A stretch of 64,000 nucleotides of DNA from Sipunculus nudus (lineage: Eukaryota; Annelida; Sipuncula; Golfingiida; Sipunculidae): contig CM049311.1 of NCBI GenBank assembly GCA_026874595.1, forward strand, positions 33,253,176 through 33,317,175, written 5' to 3'. Shown here piece by piece: positions 35,930-47,902 of the stretch (position 1 is its first letter; every line of letters begins with the position of its first letter). A model generated the notes under the pieces. That model ran no database searches. It had not been told where the DNA came from and saw only the letters and a program-made list of their open reading frames with translations. A program made the translations under genes and the position numbers.

Positions 35930-37109
35930 GTATCCGCCAAAATGAAGTTTTCGGATACTATGTTTTTGACCGGGTTCCGCCGCCGCCGCCGCGTTTGTTT
36001 CCGGAGAACTCCTCTGAGACTACTGGACAGATTTTTCCAAAACTTACACAAATTATCGGGTCACATGTGAACTGGTGCCTAACCAAGTGACCTTGACCTC
36101 TGACCTTTCCTCTCTGCCCAGCATCCGTTTGTGCGTCTGTTTCCACACATAAACCAACATATCTCGGGATCCGTTTGACCGATCAGGAAAAAAATGTACA
36201 AATGTAGCCCTGGGATAGCTTTATAACATACACAAAAAAAGGTGGCGCCACCTGCAACCATGTTTGCACAGTGTCCATCTGTTCATCTGCCTTTGATTAA
36301 AATCACTCATATCTCTGCAGTGGTTTGACTAATTCACCTAAAATTCGGCATGCATATACATCCTAGATAGCTTTCTTGATTTTATGACAGGTGGCGCCAC
36401 CTACATTCACGTTAACGCTGCAGACATCCAAGCTCATATCTCGGGAACCGTTGGACCCATCAGGAAAAAAAAATTTACACAAATGTAGCCCTTGGATAGC
36501 TTTATAACATACACAAAAATGGTGGCGCCACCTGCAGCCATTTATGCACAGCGTCCATCTGTTTGTCTGCCGTGGGTTAAAATCACTCATATCTCTGCAG
36601 TGTTTTGACTAATTCACCTGAAATTCGGCATGCGTATACATCCTAGATAGCTTTCTTGATTTTATGACAGGTGGCGCCACCTACCTTCATGTTCACGCTG
36701 CAGACATCCAAGCTCATATCTCGGGAACTATTCGACCAATCAGGAAAAAAAATTTACACAAATGTAGCCCTTGGATAGCTTTATAACATACACAAAAATG
36801 GTGGCGCCACCTGCAGCCATTTTTGCACAGTGTTCATCTGTTTGTCTGCTGTGGGATAAAATCATTCATATCTCTGCAGTGGTTTGACTTTTCCACATGA
36901 AATTTTGCATGTCTATACATCTTGGCTAGTTTCTCGTTCAAATAACAGGTGGCGCCACCTACAATCATGTTTATGTGGCAGAGATCCATTCTAATATGTA
37001 ACACATGTAACTCTATTTCCCCTTGCCACTCAATCCATGCCTCATTTCACCCGTCCTTCTCTGATTTTGGCGGATACACGTAGTCGCTTGTTGACTACCC
37101 GTATTCTAG
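35930..37109 (+). mobile_element. GGTGGCGCCACC-repeat element, copy 2, full length
   Basis: The left end GTATCCGCCAAAA is the exact inverse of TTTTGGCGGATAC near the right end. After that come a hairpin (TAGTCG, 5-nt loop, TGACTA) and the terminal CTAG, followed by T. Six GGTGGCGCCACC sites lie inside near 36240, 36390, 36521, 36670, 36799 and 36948, in about two 279-bp units plus flanks. A GCCGCCGCC tract lies near the left end. T precedes the left end, so the target is TT. The structure fits a Helitron/Helentron-derived non-autonomous element; no protein is encoded. Confidence 0.75.
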
Positions 37110-37206
37110 TTAGATATCCCTTGGCCTTGTGCCTGCTTATGGTGATGTAACCCAGCAAACCATGCTGAACAAAGCAGCATTTACAGCAAAGGAGACATAG
37201 AAAGCA

Positions 37207-37632
37207 GTGATGTAAGACTTGAGTCCAGACTTGGACTTAAGGGTCCTGGATTTGGACTTTGTCTTAAGGACTTGAGAAATCAGGCCAAGTCCACCTCAAG
37301 TCCTGAAGGAAAATGCTGAGTTACTTACTATATGGTCCTTAATGTTGATGCACTAACTGCTATTTAGAAAATATTACAATAGGCTATATATACTGTCTGA
37401 GCTCTGCATCATTTGCCACTGGTACCAGTGAAAGTAATTAAAACCTCAAATCAAAGCATATGTAAACTAGCAAAAAAATTTTAAATTTAAAGGAGATTTT
37501 AACTGGACTTTGACTCAGATTTTAAATGACTCAAACTCAAAGAAGATCAACTTGGACTCGAGCCTAAAGGATTCGGACCTGGGTGGCCTTGACCTGGATT
37601 TGCACTCGGACTCTTACTCAACTGTATCACTG
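37207..37632. mobile_element. MITE-like repeat rich in GACTTGAGTCC
   Basis: It begins CAGTGATGTAAGACTTGAG and ends ACTGTATCACTG; the terminal ~10 bp are inverted copies. The interior repeats GGACTT and GACTCGA phrases. ATAGAAAG precedes it. The right flank, after removing the next-door insertion at 37640, reads ATAGAATG, a 7-of-8 match that would suit a hAT target duplication. A related copy lies at 16010-16469. Confidence 0.6.
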
Positions 37633-37639
37633 ATAGAAT

Positions 37640-37698
37640 CAGTGGCAGATCCACATATTCGAGTAATATTGGAATAAATTTGTTTTGTAAATATAATA

Positions 37699-37752
<54 letters not shown>

Positions 37753-38136
37753 TATTATTATTATTGTTATTATTGATATTATGTAACATTTCAGGCAAGG
37801 AAAAAAAAAAGAATTTTTTTTTTTCATTTGACCTATTTCACTGTGTTTTCCTTCAAGTTAATAGTAGGTTCATGATCTAGGGTATGCGAGGGGTTATAAA
37901 TAGAAATATTATATTATATAGAAGTTATTTAATATACTCAACTTATGAATTGAAAAGTTATAAACTGTGGATAATTAAATAATATAATTGCTAGGGAATA
38001 AAAAAAACTTAAAAATGAAAATTGATCAGGAATAAATGGGAAAAGATATAGACGAAATGAGAGATGTTTCAGCTCAACCGGGGGGGGGGGGGGGGGGCAC
38101 AGGGACCACAGGCGCCCCCCTCTGGAACTGCCACTG
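37640..38136. mobile_element. MITE, 497 bp, 5-bp target duplication, with (ATT)n and poly(G)
   Basis: It begins CAGTGGCAGATCCA and ends GGAACTGCCACTG, with AGAAT on both sides (37635-37639 and 38137-38141). It includes an (ATT)n tract at about 37700-37775 and a run of about 18 G near 38080. The ends match the nested element at 15561-15743. It inserted beside an older element ending at 37632. Confidence 0.75.
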
Positions 38137-38263
38137 AGAATGAATGTAGAGTAAAACCACTGCGTAAGGAGTGTCATATTATTTCATCCATGTAATTTAA
38201 GTTCTTAGACTACTTGAAGCATAAAAATGGTCAAATTTATGATGTAAATTTATTTCTTTGCAG

Positions 38264-38410
38264 GACATTTCCTTAAACATGCAACAAGTGACCAATGACC
38301 TGTTCCACATGGAGGACAGGATCGACATCATTTCTAGTTGTAACATCCTCCCGTTAATCAACATCAACTCCTCACCACCAGGGGGCGCTGTAGCAGCCAG
38401 CACCACATGA
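38264..38410 (+). CDS. BLOC1S3: BLOC1S3, exon 5 (stop codon)
   Basis: The last coding exon encodes residues 113-160, ending at TGA 38408-38410. It contains RIDIISSCNILPLINI, which matches the most conserved C-terminal motif of the family (RLDIV-x-G-C-x-LLP in human). A short S/G/A-rich tail follows. The acceptor is TTTCTTTGCAG and the phase is 0 on both sides. It follows an intron of about 10 kb filled with mobile elements. A GGCC-ended MITE begins 43 nt after the stop, so the 3' UTR probably runs into it. Confidence 0.9.
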   Translation, partial: DISLNMQQVTNDLFHMEDRIDIISSCNILPLININSSPPGGAVAASTT

Positions 38411-38452
38411 GCAGGGAACAACATCATGGACTATGTATTATTAGAATAATAA

Positions 38453-38790
38453 GGCCAAAAAAAATTAAAGGTATGGTTCTCAGGCACCGCTCGTATCAAT
38501 TTTAAACCCCCACATCAAAAATTTTTATTTTGATTTTCAATAAAATCTTTCCAATTTTGAGCTGCTGCCGCTCCCACATTTCTTTCAAGAAGATAAACCC
38601 ATACAATTTCCTTTGTTTTGTAGTGCTTTTACTTATTTTATCAAAATAAAACTGTTATTTTCATGCTTTTCCCTTATCATTTGAAATTTTTATCGAAACA
38701 TACCAAAAAAATTAAAATAAAAAAATCGCCCTCCCGCATTGATTTCTGAAAAAAAGTGCTTGAGAACCATACCTTTTTTTTATTTTGGCC
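38453..38790. mobile_element. GGCC-ended MITE, copy 2, in BLOC1S3 3' UTR
   Basis: It begins GGCCAAAAAAAATTAAAGG and ends TTTTTTTATTTTGGCC, with TAA on both sides (38450-38452 and 38791-38793). It is closely similar along its length to 18337-18670. An AATAAA at 38645-38650 inside it is a candidate polyadenylation signal for BLOC1S3; another AATAAA lies past it at 39327-39332. Confidence 0.75.
38645..38650 (+). promoter_or_regulatory. Candidate polyadenylation signal for BLOC1S3
   Basis: This is the first AATAAA after the stop codon at 38410, and it is located inside a MITE. Downstream T-rich sequence is present. A cleavage site cannot be proved from sequence, and 39327-39332 is an alternative. 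Confidence 0.4.
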
Positions 38791-39402
38791 TAACTGCAGT
38801 GTCCTTATATTTTATATGAAATAGTGACATACACAAAAGGGCATATAACAACCAGTTGCATGAATGTATTGTTCACTATTTTAATATGAGTGGAGAAATA
38901 TTTGTATAAAATTGCATAGCTAATTATCAGAAAAGCATACTATTTATGTACAAACAATACTTTCTGTATATTAATGCTATTATATATATACATATATTAT
39001 TATATATACTTATATAAATATATATATATATATATAATCTTCTGTTATCTTATCAAATACATTGGCTGTGCTAGAGTCAATAGGATACCACTGATGCCTG
39101 TTTGTTAATATACATAATCATCCATAAGAAGTGGTATCTGACTCTGCCATTTTAAAGTTGATTTCACATGTTTGTAAATGCGTATTGACCAAAAAGCATG
39201 AATATGTATTATGGGGTTGTTTAATATTGGCATATGTTAATATATTTTGCCTGGATATTTATAATAATATAGCCATTTTGTAAGTGAGTACTTGCATTAT
39301 GTTCATTATTAAATATTGACCCCAAAATAAAATGTAAATATACTGCAGTGTGATAAAGAGTTGGATATATTAAAAGGATCATAATTGATAATATATATAA
39401 AA

Positions 39403-39534
39403 TAATAATTATATAAACATGTTACTCACACATATTGATGTAATTCGAGTTTCACACACACAGTGGCAGATGTTGTTCCTAACTGAAACTCGAGTAGCAA
39501 CAAAATGTGCAAGCAGCGTGTTATATAATTATTA
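39403..39534. repeat. Two-tier inverted repeat
   Basis: An outer pair, TAATAATTATATAA (39403-39416) and TTATATAATTATTA (39521-39534), is a perfect 14-bp inverted match. An inner pair, CGAGTTTC (39446-39453) and GAAACTCG (39485-39492), is also perfect. It resembles a small MITE or a hairpin-forming element about 1 kb past BLOC1S3. Confidence 0.6.
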
Positions 39535-40016
39535 CAACATGCTCCACACCGTGTTGAGCCTTTTGATACTATTGCTTGGACAAACAAATTCATAATATAT
39601 ATAAAGAAAAGGAATAAACAACTTTTTAAACAGCTTGTTGTTCTGTTATATTCAACGCTTCAGCCCACAATGAAGACACATTTCTTTATCTAATCATACA
39701 GAAACCATATCACGAGCTGAATCCTGGAAGAATTTCAGTTTCCGGTCACATACTAGTGTGAAGTTTCGGTAAAATCACTGTATCCTACGCATTTGGGGGC
39801 AGAGTGGGGGTTGACAGATGTGTGGTGCTGCTCAAATAACGTGGTGATGTTATTAACACTCGGCTGTATTTTAGGTCCTTGTTTTCACCTGTTAATTGAA
39901 AAGTTGTTGGGGCGTGTATGATGAGGATGTAGGTGTCTGGATGTGATAATCATATATTAATTGAGAAAACAACTCACGGAAATGGTGGTATAAGTATAAA
40001 CTTGTTTGAGTGAACT

Positions 40017-40054
40017 CAGTGGCGTCAATTTTTCTTCTAAGGTGGGGGGATGAT

Positions 40055-40131
<77 letters not shown>

Positions 40132-40165
40132 TATATTACCTTTTCAGCGTCTCTGAGTGACATTC

Positions 40166-40202
<37 letters not shown>

Positions 40203-40487
40203 CTTATTTATATATATATATATACTTAATTATATTTTTAAAAAAATTATAATATTATAATAGAAAATAAGTTATTTTGTGAATTCTAAGTAAGGTTTAG
40301 ATATAAAATTTTTTAATAAATGGATTCAAAGTTTTTAATTCTATTTATCAATATATTTCATTTGCAATATTATAATATTATTCTCTGAAAAGTGGGGGGG
40401 GGGGGGGTAATTACATTGGCCATCCCTCCCCTTGCCAAAAAGTGGGGGGTATATGTACCCCCCATCCCCCCTATATTGACGCCCCTG
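40017..40487. mobile_element. Non-autonomous hAT element, 471 bp, 8-bp target duplication
   Basis: It begins CAGTGGCGTCAATTTT and ends ATATTGACGCCCCTG, inverted copies. AGTGAACT is repeated exactly on both sides (40009-40016 and 40488-40495). The interior is mostly expanded (TA)n and a run of about 13 G, with no coding capacity. Confidence 0.85.
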
Positions 40488-40664
40488 AGTGAACTAAACC
40501 AATACTGCTCAGTGGACCCAAGAACTTTAAAACAAATGTACATTTCAACAAATCCGATCCAAAGTATCTGAAGTTTTGTCAAGTTAATGTTTGACTCGGA
40601 GGCAAAGACTCGAAAAATCAGAGCGAGTCCACCAGAAACAAAGCTCTGTCACATACTCTAAAGA

Positions 40665-41030
40665 CCTGTAGACCTCTGCTCGTTTTGTTAATATAAAGGT
40701 GTTTTATCATATTTGGGGGGGCCGCCAAAATAAAACAATTCACCATGGGCATCTTGCAGCAAGTCAGATAAGCCAAACGGCGTTTTGCAACAAGTGACTT
40801 TCTACCTCCACATATATGCAACATACCACCTTAGGTTACATGGTTTTCCTGTTTGTCAACATTGCTGTGTTTACAAACTAGTTGTTATAAAACAAATTCA
40901 TTCATCCTTTACAGGGGCGTTATAAGAAATTTTCACAGCCAAAATTACTTTTAGATCATTAATATATACACAGAGGAAGCTAGAAATCACATGAATTCAT
41001 TTTCAAAAGGTAGGTGAATGGGCACCTTAG
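40665..41030 (-). mobile_element. Decayed TTAA-type MITE, inverted copy
   Basis: Read on the minus strand, the segment has AAGGTGCCCATTCACCTACC near its start and the GGCGGCCCCCCCAAATATG region later, matching the family at 62463-62906. Both TTAA edges are degraded. Confidence 0.5.
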
Positions 41031-41323
41031 ATATAATTAAACATTCAAACAACAGCGCTATTGGATGTACGTATACATGTACGTAGTTTTAGGATTATTT
41101 CATGGACATGTGACATTTGTTTGCTATGACTTTATGTTGGCGACTACAAAGTAGAAATAAAAACAAATGTGTCCCTTCGGGTACTTAAATAATGAAGTCG
41201 CTATGTGTTAGGTCAAAATGTTCCTAAAACATACATCATACAAATAAAAAAGGAAAGAAGAATTGAAGAGAAGTGTTAATGGAAAGGGAACTTTGTTCCT
41301 GTGGGACTTTTTCCGTGGTTTTG

Positions 41324-42169
41324 GTATCCGCCAAAACGAAGTTTTGCGGATACTATGTTTTTGACCGGGCTCCGCCGCCGCCGCCGCGTTCGTTCCGGAG
41401 ATCTCCTCTGAGACTACTGGACGGATTTTTCCGAAACTTACACCAATTATCGGGTCACATGTGAACTGGTGCCTAACCAATTTGCGTTGACCTCTGACCT
41501 TTCCTCTCTGCTCGGGAACCGTTTGACCAATCAGGAAAAAAATATGTACAAATGTATAGCTTTATAACAAACACAAAAAATGGTGGCGCCACCTGCAACC
41601 ATGTTTGCACAGTGTCCATCTGTTCGTCTGCCTTGGGTTAAAATCACTCATATCTCCGCAGTGGTTTGACTAATTCACCTGAACTTTGGCATGCGTATAC
41701 ATCTTGGATAGCTTTCTTTATTTTATGATAGGTGACGCCACCTACATTTACATTCACGCTGCAGACATCCATGCTTATATAATCGGACTGGTTTGACGTA
41801 TCTTTCTGAAAATTTGCATGTGTATAGATCTCACATAGCTCTATATCATACACAAAACTGGAAGGGTCACCTGCAACCATTTTTGCACAGTGTCCGTTTA
41901 ATTGTCTGCCGTGGGCTGAAATCGCTCATATCTCAGTAGTGGTTTAACTTATCTGCTTAAAATTTTGCATGTTTATACATCTTGGTGAGCTTTCTCGATT
42001 TTTGGGCAGGTGGCGCCACCTACATACACATTTCGGCTGTAGACATCCATGCTAATATGCAACACACCTCACTCTATTTCCCTTGCCACTCAAGCCATGT
42101 CTCACTGCACCCGTTCGACTCTGATTTTGGCGGATACACATAGTCGCTTGTCGACTACGCGTATTCTAG
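41324..42169 (+). mobile_element. GGTGGCGCCACC-repeat element, copy 3, full ends
   Basis: The left end GTATCCGCCAAAACGAAG runs into TTTTGCGGATAC (hairpin); near the right end are TTTTGGCGGATAC, a perfect hairpin (TAGTCG 42141-42146, 5-nt loop, CGACTA 42152-42157) and the terminal CTAG (42166-42169), followed by T. Palindromes near 41580 and 42008 are intact, while those near 41731 (GGTGACGCCACC) and 41860 have decayed. It is about 330 bp shorter than copy 2, consistent with loss of roughly one 279-bp unit. Confidence 0.75.
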
Positions 42170-42382
42170 TTTTTTTTTTTTTTTTTGCATCACGGGGGTA
42201 TTCTGCAATGGGGGAATGTACGGGGGTTTTGCAATGCCGTTTTACTACAACAGTTTCATAGTAACTTGAAAATGAATAACATCAACAGTCAGAAATTATT
42301 GTTCTTTCAGAAAATTCCTAACTAAGTACGCAAGTATTCCGCTTTAACTCTACATAACGTTCATATTTTATTTGAAATGTAG

Positions 42383-42447
42383 TCTCCGCCAGAAGTCTGG
42401 CGATCCGCTTCATGCAATAGCGTAACAGTAGAGACCTCTGACGGAGA
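42383..42447. repeat. Small foldback (CTCCGCCAGA)
   Basis: TCTCCGCCAGAAGTCT at the left pairs, with three mismatches, to GAGACCTCTGACGGAGA at the right. CCAGAAGTCTGG is a further local palindrome. Probably a compact MITE. Confidence 0.5.
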
Positions 42448-44930
42448 TAGGTTGAATATCTATACAAGCAAGTCGGTGTGACTGACATCCAAGTCGTGCG
42501 AGGATAATGAATTTTAAGTCGGTTGCGATGGAGATGGGATGAACACTATGGTTTTAACATTCCAGGTATTCTTCTGTGTTATTTCCTCAACTGTAGCCTA
42601 ATGTAAATATTACTAGCTGTGTACGTGTAGCGATGCAACGGGATAAACAGCCATTGTGTGACTATTGTGCGTCACGACTCAAAGTATGCCCTTGTAACTT
42701 CCTCCTATCACTACTTGACGCAGGTCCAGTTGTCAATCAACTGACCACCGGTTATCAGCCTATCACCCGATCAGTCCAATTTTATGCCTCCTGAGTTGTG
42801 TATTACTTTTATATGGTAACATTTTCTCTTCTTTCTTTTAATGTCCTGCAATTCTGCATTTTTACAATGTTGACACCACTTAAGATTTTGAAGTTGTGGA
42901 AAACCTACGTCATGCAGCATAAAATAATAAAGTGAATATAAGAGCATCTGGAATTTGCTGTTATAAGAGTTCATGCAAGCTCTGCTAATGCACGAAGGGT
43001 TGGCTAAATACGTGTCCTGTATGAGTGTATTCAGTATATCTGACATTCATATTATACTTACAGCAAGTGTATTGATATGTCATAAAAATAATCAGGTTAG
43101 TATTACTGCATATATAACCATATGAAGACGTATTTGAATATACGATTATGTCTACAAAAGAACCTGGATACTCGAAAATTGGGAAAATACGTCTCTAGCA
43201 TGTATACCTGAAAGCACACTTTCACAATTAAAGCTCATCGGGTTTTTATTATAGCGCAGATAAGTTTACATCAATTTCCATGCATTCAGCTGAGTCAGCT
43301 TATTTCTGCCGCGTCATGTATTAGACATGGGTTATTTCTCAGTATCTCTCATCAACATTTGATAATCTCTCAATATAGAGGCGCACGTCGGCTTTTTTCC
43401 TTCAGGTATTACATGATGCGTTTCTATGGCGACCTGGCTTGGTGATGCCCATTGAGAAGCTGCCAATATCGTATCTGCTGTCTTGGTTCAACTTAAATCA
43501 ATTAGGGAAATCGTGATAATCAAGTCCCGGGATGTTATATGCGAGTTTTTTTTATCTGGGCAAGATCTACACGTATCTCATCTGTTGAGGGCATTCTATG
43601 CAGGTAAATTACTCACATTTCTAAGGCACGTTAACATTTGATATTCAAGGAACAACGATATTAATGATTCTAACAGGGATAATATGCTTGAATAACGATG
43701 GGGCTAATTTAAACATTCATTCACTTTCGTTTTATTTCCCGCTATTCTTAGAATGACAATCCATACGTAATTTAAATCTTTTAATGTTTACGAATTCATT
43801 TAAATTTAATATCACATGCACAGTATCAAATTGCGAATTTAATTTCTATTTTATTTTTTTTTATTTTTCCGGGAATCAAATGTTTTCCTTATTTAGCCGC
43901 GTGCTGTGCTCAGATATTTTCACCTTGAGGTTTCAAGCACATACAACACAGACACACTTTTAAAGTATTTGCTCAATAAGAGTTTTTTAACGAAAGAACT
44001 CACAAACAAATTAATAAAAATCATAAAATCATATATGTACTCTGATTTGTGCGTGTGTGTGTGTAAACATCCTTCATCTGACAAGGACGGTACAGCGTAT
44101 ATATATATAGTATGCCTGAAACCAGTAGCGGTGAGAACGTCACATTTGGCACTGCGCTAACAGCGATTGGCTCCCCTGGTAGCCGTCTACGGCAAATGCT
44201 GCCCATGCAAGCAGTGGTGGAATGAAATGAACATGTTGGAAGGATAAGAGAGGATTGCATATAACATGAGTGCAGTACCCCTTCGGTTTCTCTAATTGCA
44301 ATGGCGCCCCTCTACAGGTGAACGCTGATTGAAAAAAAAAATATATATATAATATATGAAGCCTAAGTCGTTTTTATTGCTGGAACTAGCATATTTTCCG
44401 TTCATCATTTTGCCCCTGAAGGCCAGTTTAGTTTAATTATAAATACGGTAGCCTAGACTGCTCGGCAAATTCACCCATTGATGCAGCTGGCGTGGTCCCT
44501 AATAGAAGGCGCTGCGAGGGCCCTTTCACAAACAGTGTAAATTAACTCGGGATTTATGGACACACTTGAAGGATTTAACGAGGCGTTTCCTATTGGACTC
44601 AAGTAATCGCAAGAAAAAAAAATTACTCGTGAACTCGTACTCGAACATGACTGGAGTGACTTGATACTTCCCCAATGGCTGACGATATTGCTTATTCAAG
44701 TTTGTCTATATTATAACGTATCGATTGTCGTTTGCTTATACCATAACTATATATGACCTTAGTCTTAATGTGTGATTTCTTCTAAATGAATCACATTTTT
44801 AGTCACCCTATTAATATTCAAACTGTTGTAATGTTCTCAGTGGAACAAAATGATTTTTAATGATACATTAAGCGATTTTAATGATAAACTTCTTGATGTA
44901 ACTGATTAGTACTAAGACTTGGATTAAAAT

Positions 44931-44961
<31 letters not shown>

Positions 44962-45195
44962 ATATATTTATTATATTATTATTATCTTTACTATATTTTC
45001 ACATATGAATATATTTATATATATTTATATAATTATATATTTATATGATCTAGTTAATGAATTAATTTATTACGACCTTTGAATTCTTGAAGTTGTAGCT
45101 TAACAGACCATGAAGCAGTGTGCAGGGTTATATTAATTGTTAAAATGAATGTCATCGCGTGATTTGTTTATTACTTCGTTTGTTAACTTAAAAAA

Positions 45196-45197
<2 letters not shown>

Positions 45198-45236
<39 letters not shown>

Positions 45237-45550
45237 TTAAAATAAATAAATGCTTTCTTGTTTATTTGTATACGATTCTGTAGTATTTATTCTCACATTT
45301 TAGGTTTTGTCGTTACAATGACAGTTCCGATTTTGTTTGTTAATATTGTATTTGACTAGGAAGAGTGTAATATTTGATTTTAATTACATTTAAAAAAAGC
45401 AATACCAGTACTTCTTTATTGCAGGTATTAGACACCGTGCCAAATTGTAGTCACTTAAATACAATACAGGAATTAATGTGCTGTATTCCGCGTTAAAAGA
45501 ACGATGTCACAGACTCTTGTCCCTTTTCTAAAGTATAAATTGCGTATCTG

Positions 45551-45604
<54 letters not shown>
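45198..45604. repeat. (TA)n microsatellites
   Basis: Two long (TA)n tracts lie at about 45198-45232 and 45556-45604. They are pure dinucleotide runs with no other structure. Confidence 0.85.
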
Positions 45605-45610
<6 letters not shown>

Positions 45611-46688
45611 GTAGACGTTAAGGTTGTTACCGCATCAAACGAAATGCCAACAACCTGAACAATTACATAAAGTTTATTTTCAATTAAACATTTGTTTTGT
45701 TAGGTATACGTTTTTTATGGTCTGAACTCTCATTCGACTGCAATATACCCTTCATCAGTTATTATCAGATTAACATCCATTAAACTGCCAAATACATGTA
45801 GTTTTTTCCCCCACTTAGTTCAAGTAACTTTAATTTTCTAATCTTACATATGCTACAACAGATTAAATTTTGGTGTAACAATAAGACCGATTTTTCCCCC
45901 CGGTTATTAATTAAAAGTACAAGTAACATTGGCATTCATATTCTTCAACTCTGTCAATTTCTACAAATAGATTTATTATTGAGAATCACCGTGAGTTTTT
46001 GTAATTGTAGGTCATATAAAACATGTAGGGAAGCAAATGATTATTTTATATTCTTAGGTAATTGTTTTGCGTGGCAATTAAATGTTTCAGCGGTCCGCGC
46101 ATTTCTGAATAAACTCTGAAGATTGGAAAAGCAATGAACTGATTGAATGAAATGGGAAATTAATCTAATTACATCATGAAAATCATTGGCAATTGGCAGA
46201 CATGCTTGTATGTTGTTAGATTAATAACCAGTGGTACCCAATTCCGAGAAATCGATTTTTAGGTGAAATACCTTGCACGGAAATTAGGTTTACAACTTAC
46301 TTTCTTGATAGGAATTATATATATAAATTTGTATTTTTTCTTTGCTCTAGATATTTTATAAATATAATTTGTTTTTATATTTTGCATTTATTTTTTATAT
46401 TTTTAATCAATCTTCGTCCGTTCAGCCCATTTCCAGATATATTCAAGATTCGAAATGTATCCCAAATGCTTTTCAATAACTTAAACCCTTGGTGCAGTTA
46501 ACAAATTTAGGTTTCACGCATCCGATGTACTTACAACTTTTATTATGTTATAGATAATTATCAGTGGAATTTTTTAAAATGTATGTTTAAGTAATAAAAA
46601 TAGACAATGAAGATTCGTGTATGAGGTTTCCTGGGAGCTTTTTTATGATTTTGTTTTTAAAAACTGTTTTAATTAATGTCATAACGCC

Positions 46689-47100
<412 letters not shown>

Positions 47101-47825
47101 CAGAGAGAACGCACACCCTGAGAGAAAGTGTGTGTGTGTGTGTGTGATGCAGACAAGCTATACATGATAAGCTAGAGTCCGCTTGAAACGTGTGACTACG
47201 TTAATGAAAGGCCACGAGGTGGTCGTAGATCACCTCGTTTATGTTTTATTTTATTTTCAATTGCAGAAATAAAAAATAACCATTTTTTTCAAAACGAACC
47301 CACGCAACCATACTAAGGTTTATCAGTGAAGTTGCAATGAGTATAACCAATAAAAGTCCATGTATCAGTTTACTTTAATGAGTTAAAAAAAGGTGATAAT
47401 AAGATACAGAAACGTTTTAAGTAAGTAATATTCTAGCCTTCTTTCACATGCCAGTTTTATGTTTTGTATCAGACATCAGTCGAATTGGCATAGGATATTA
47501 ATCTGGTTGTGAATTTAATGCAAAATTTTCTTGTTTCATAGCCATGTAAATTAATTGGTTTCGGGTGTAACAGATTTTTCTATTCTCCGAAAATAACTAA
47601 ATTTTAGTTTCACGTGTTTTAGTTAGCTTATATATATACGTGAACCAGCATATACCATAGAAGCTTAAATGATTTGGTATTTGTTACGACAGGTTTCATA
47701 AGCGAAACCTTCGCTTTAACCATGATATATTTTTTTATTTCCTGACATCATAACATTTAAATAAACTTTATTTTTTTTACACGGATCGACAACTAGTTAT
47801 AATAACTAATACGAGGCACTATCCA

Positions 47826-47902
47826 TGGCTCGGATGCACGGAATCGAACCCGGGTCGCCAGCGGAGAAGGCCGAGCATTTTACCACTCAGCTTTCCAGGC
47901 CC
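47826..47902 (-). repeat. tRNA-like sequence, SINE head or pseudogene
   Basis: On the minus strand, GGCCTGG and CCGAGCC form an acceptor-like stem with one mismatch and one G-T pair. GCTGAGTGGTAAAATGCTCGG resembles an A box and D arm, and GGGTTCGATTCC is a perfect B box. The T stem is disrupted, so a working tRNA is unlikely and no anticodon is assigned. Confidence 0.6.

Noticed and set aside
43403-43525. Open stretch after an acceptor-like TTTTTTCCTTCAG (reading LHDAFLWRPGLVMPIEK)
   Set aside because: Only about 37 codons, with no donor, no partner exon and no recognisable family; insufficient support.
47826-47902. Functional tRNA gene
   Set aside because: The B box is perfect but the T stem is disrupted and the anticodon arm does not fold cleanly.
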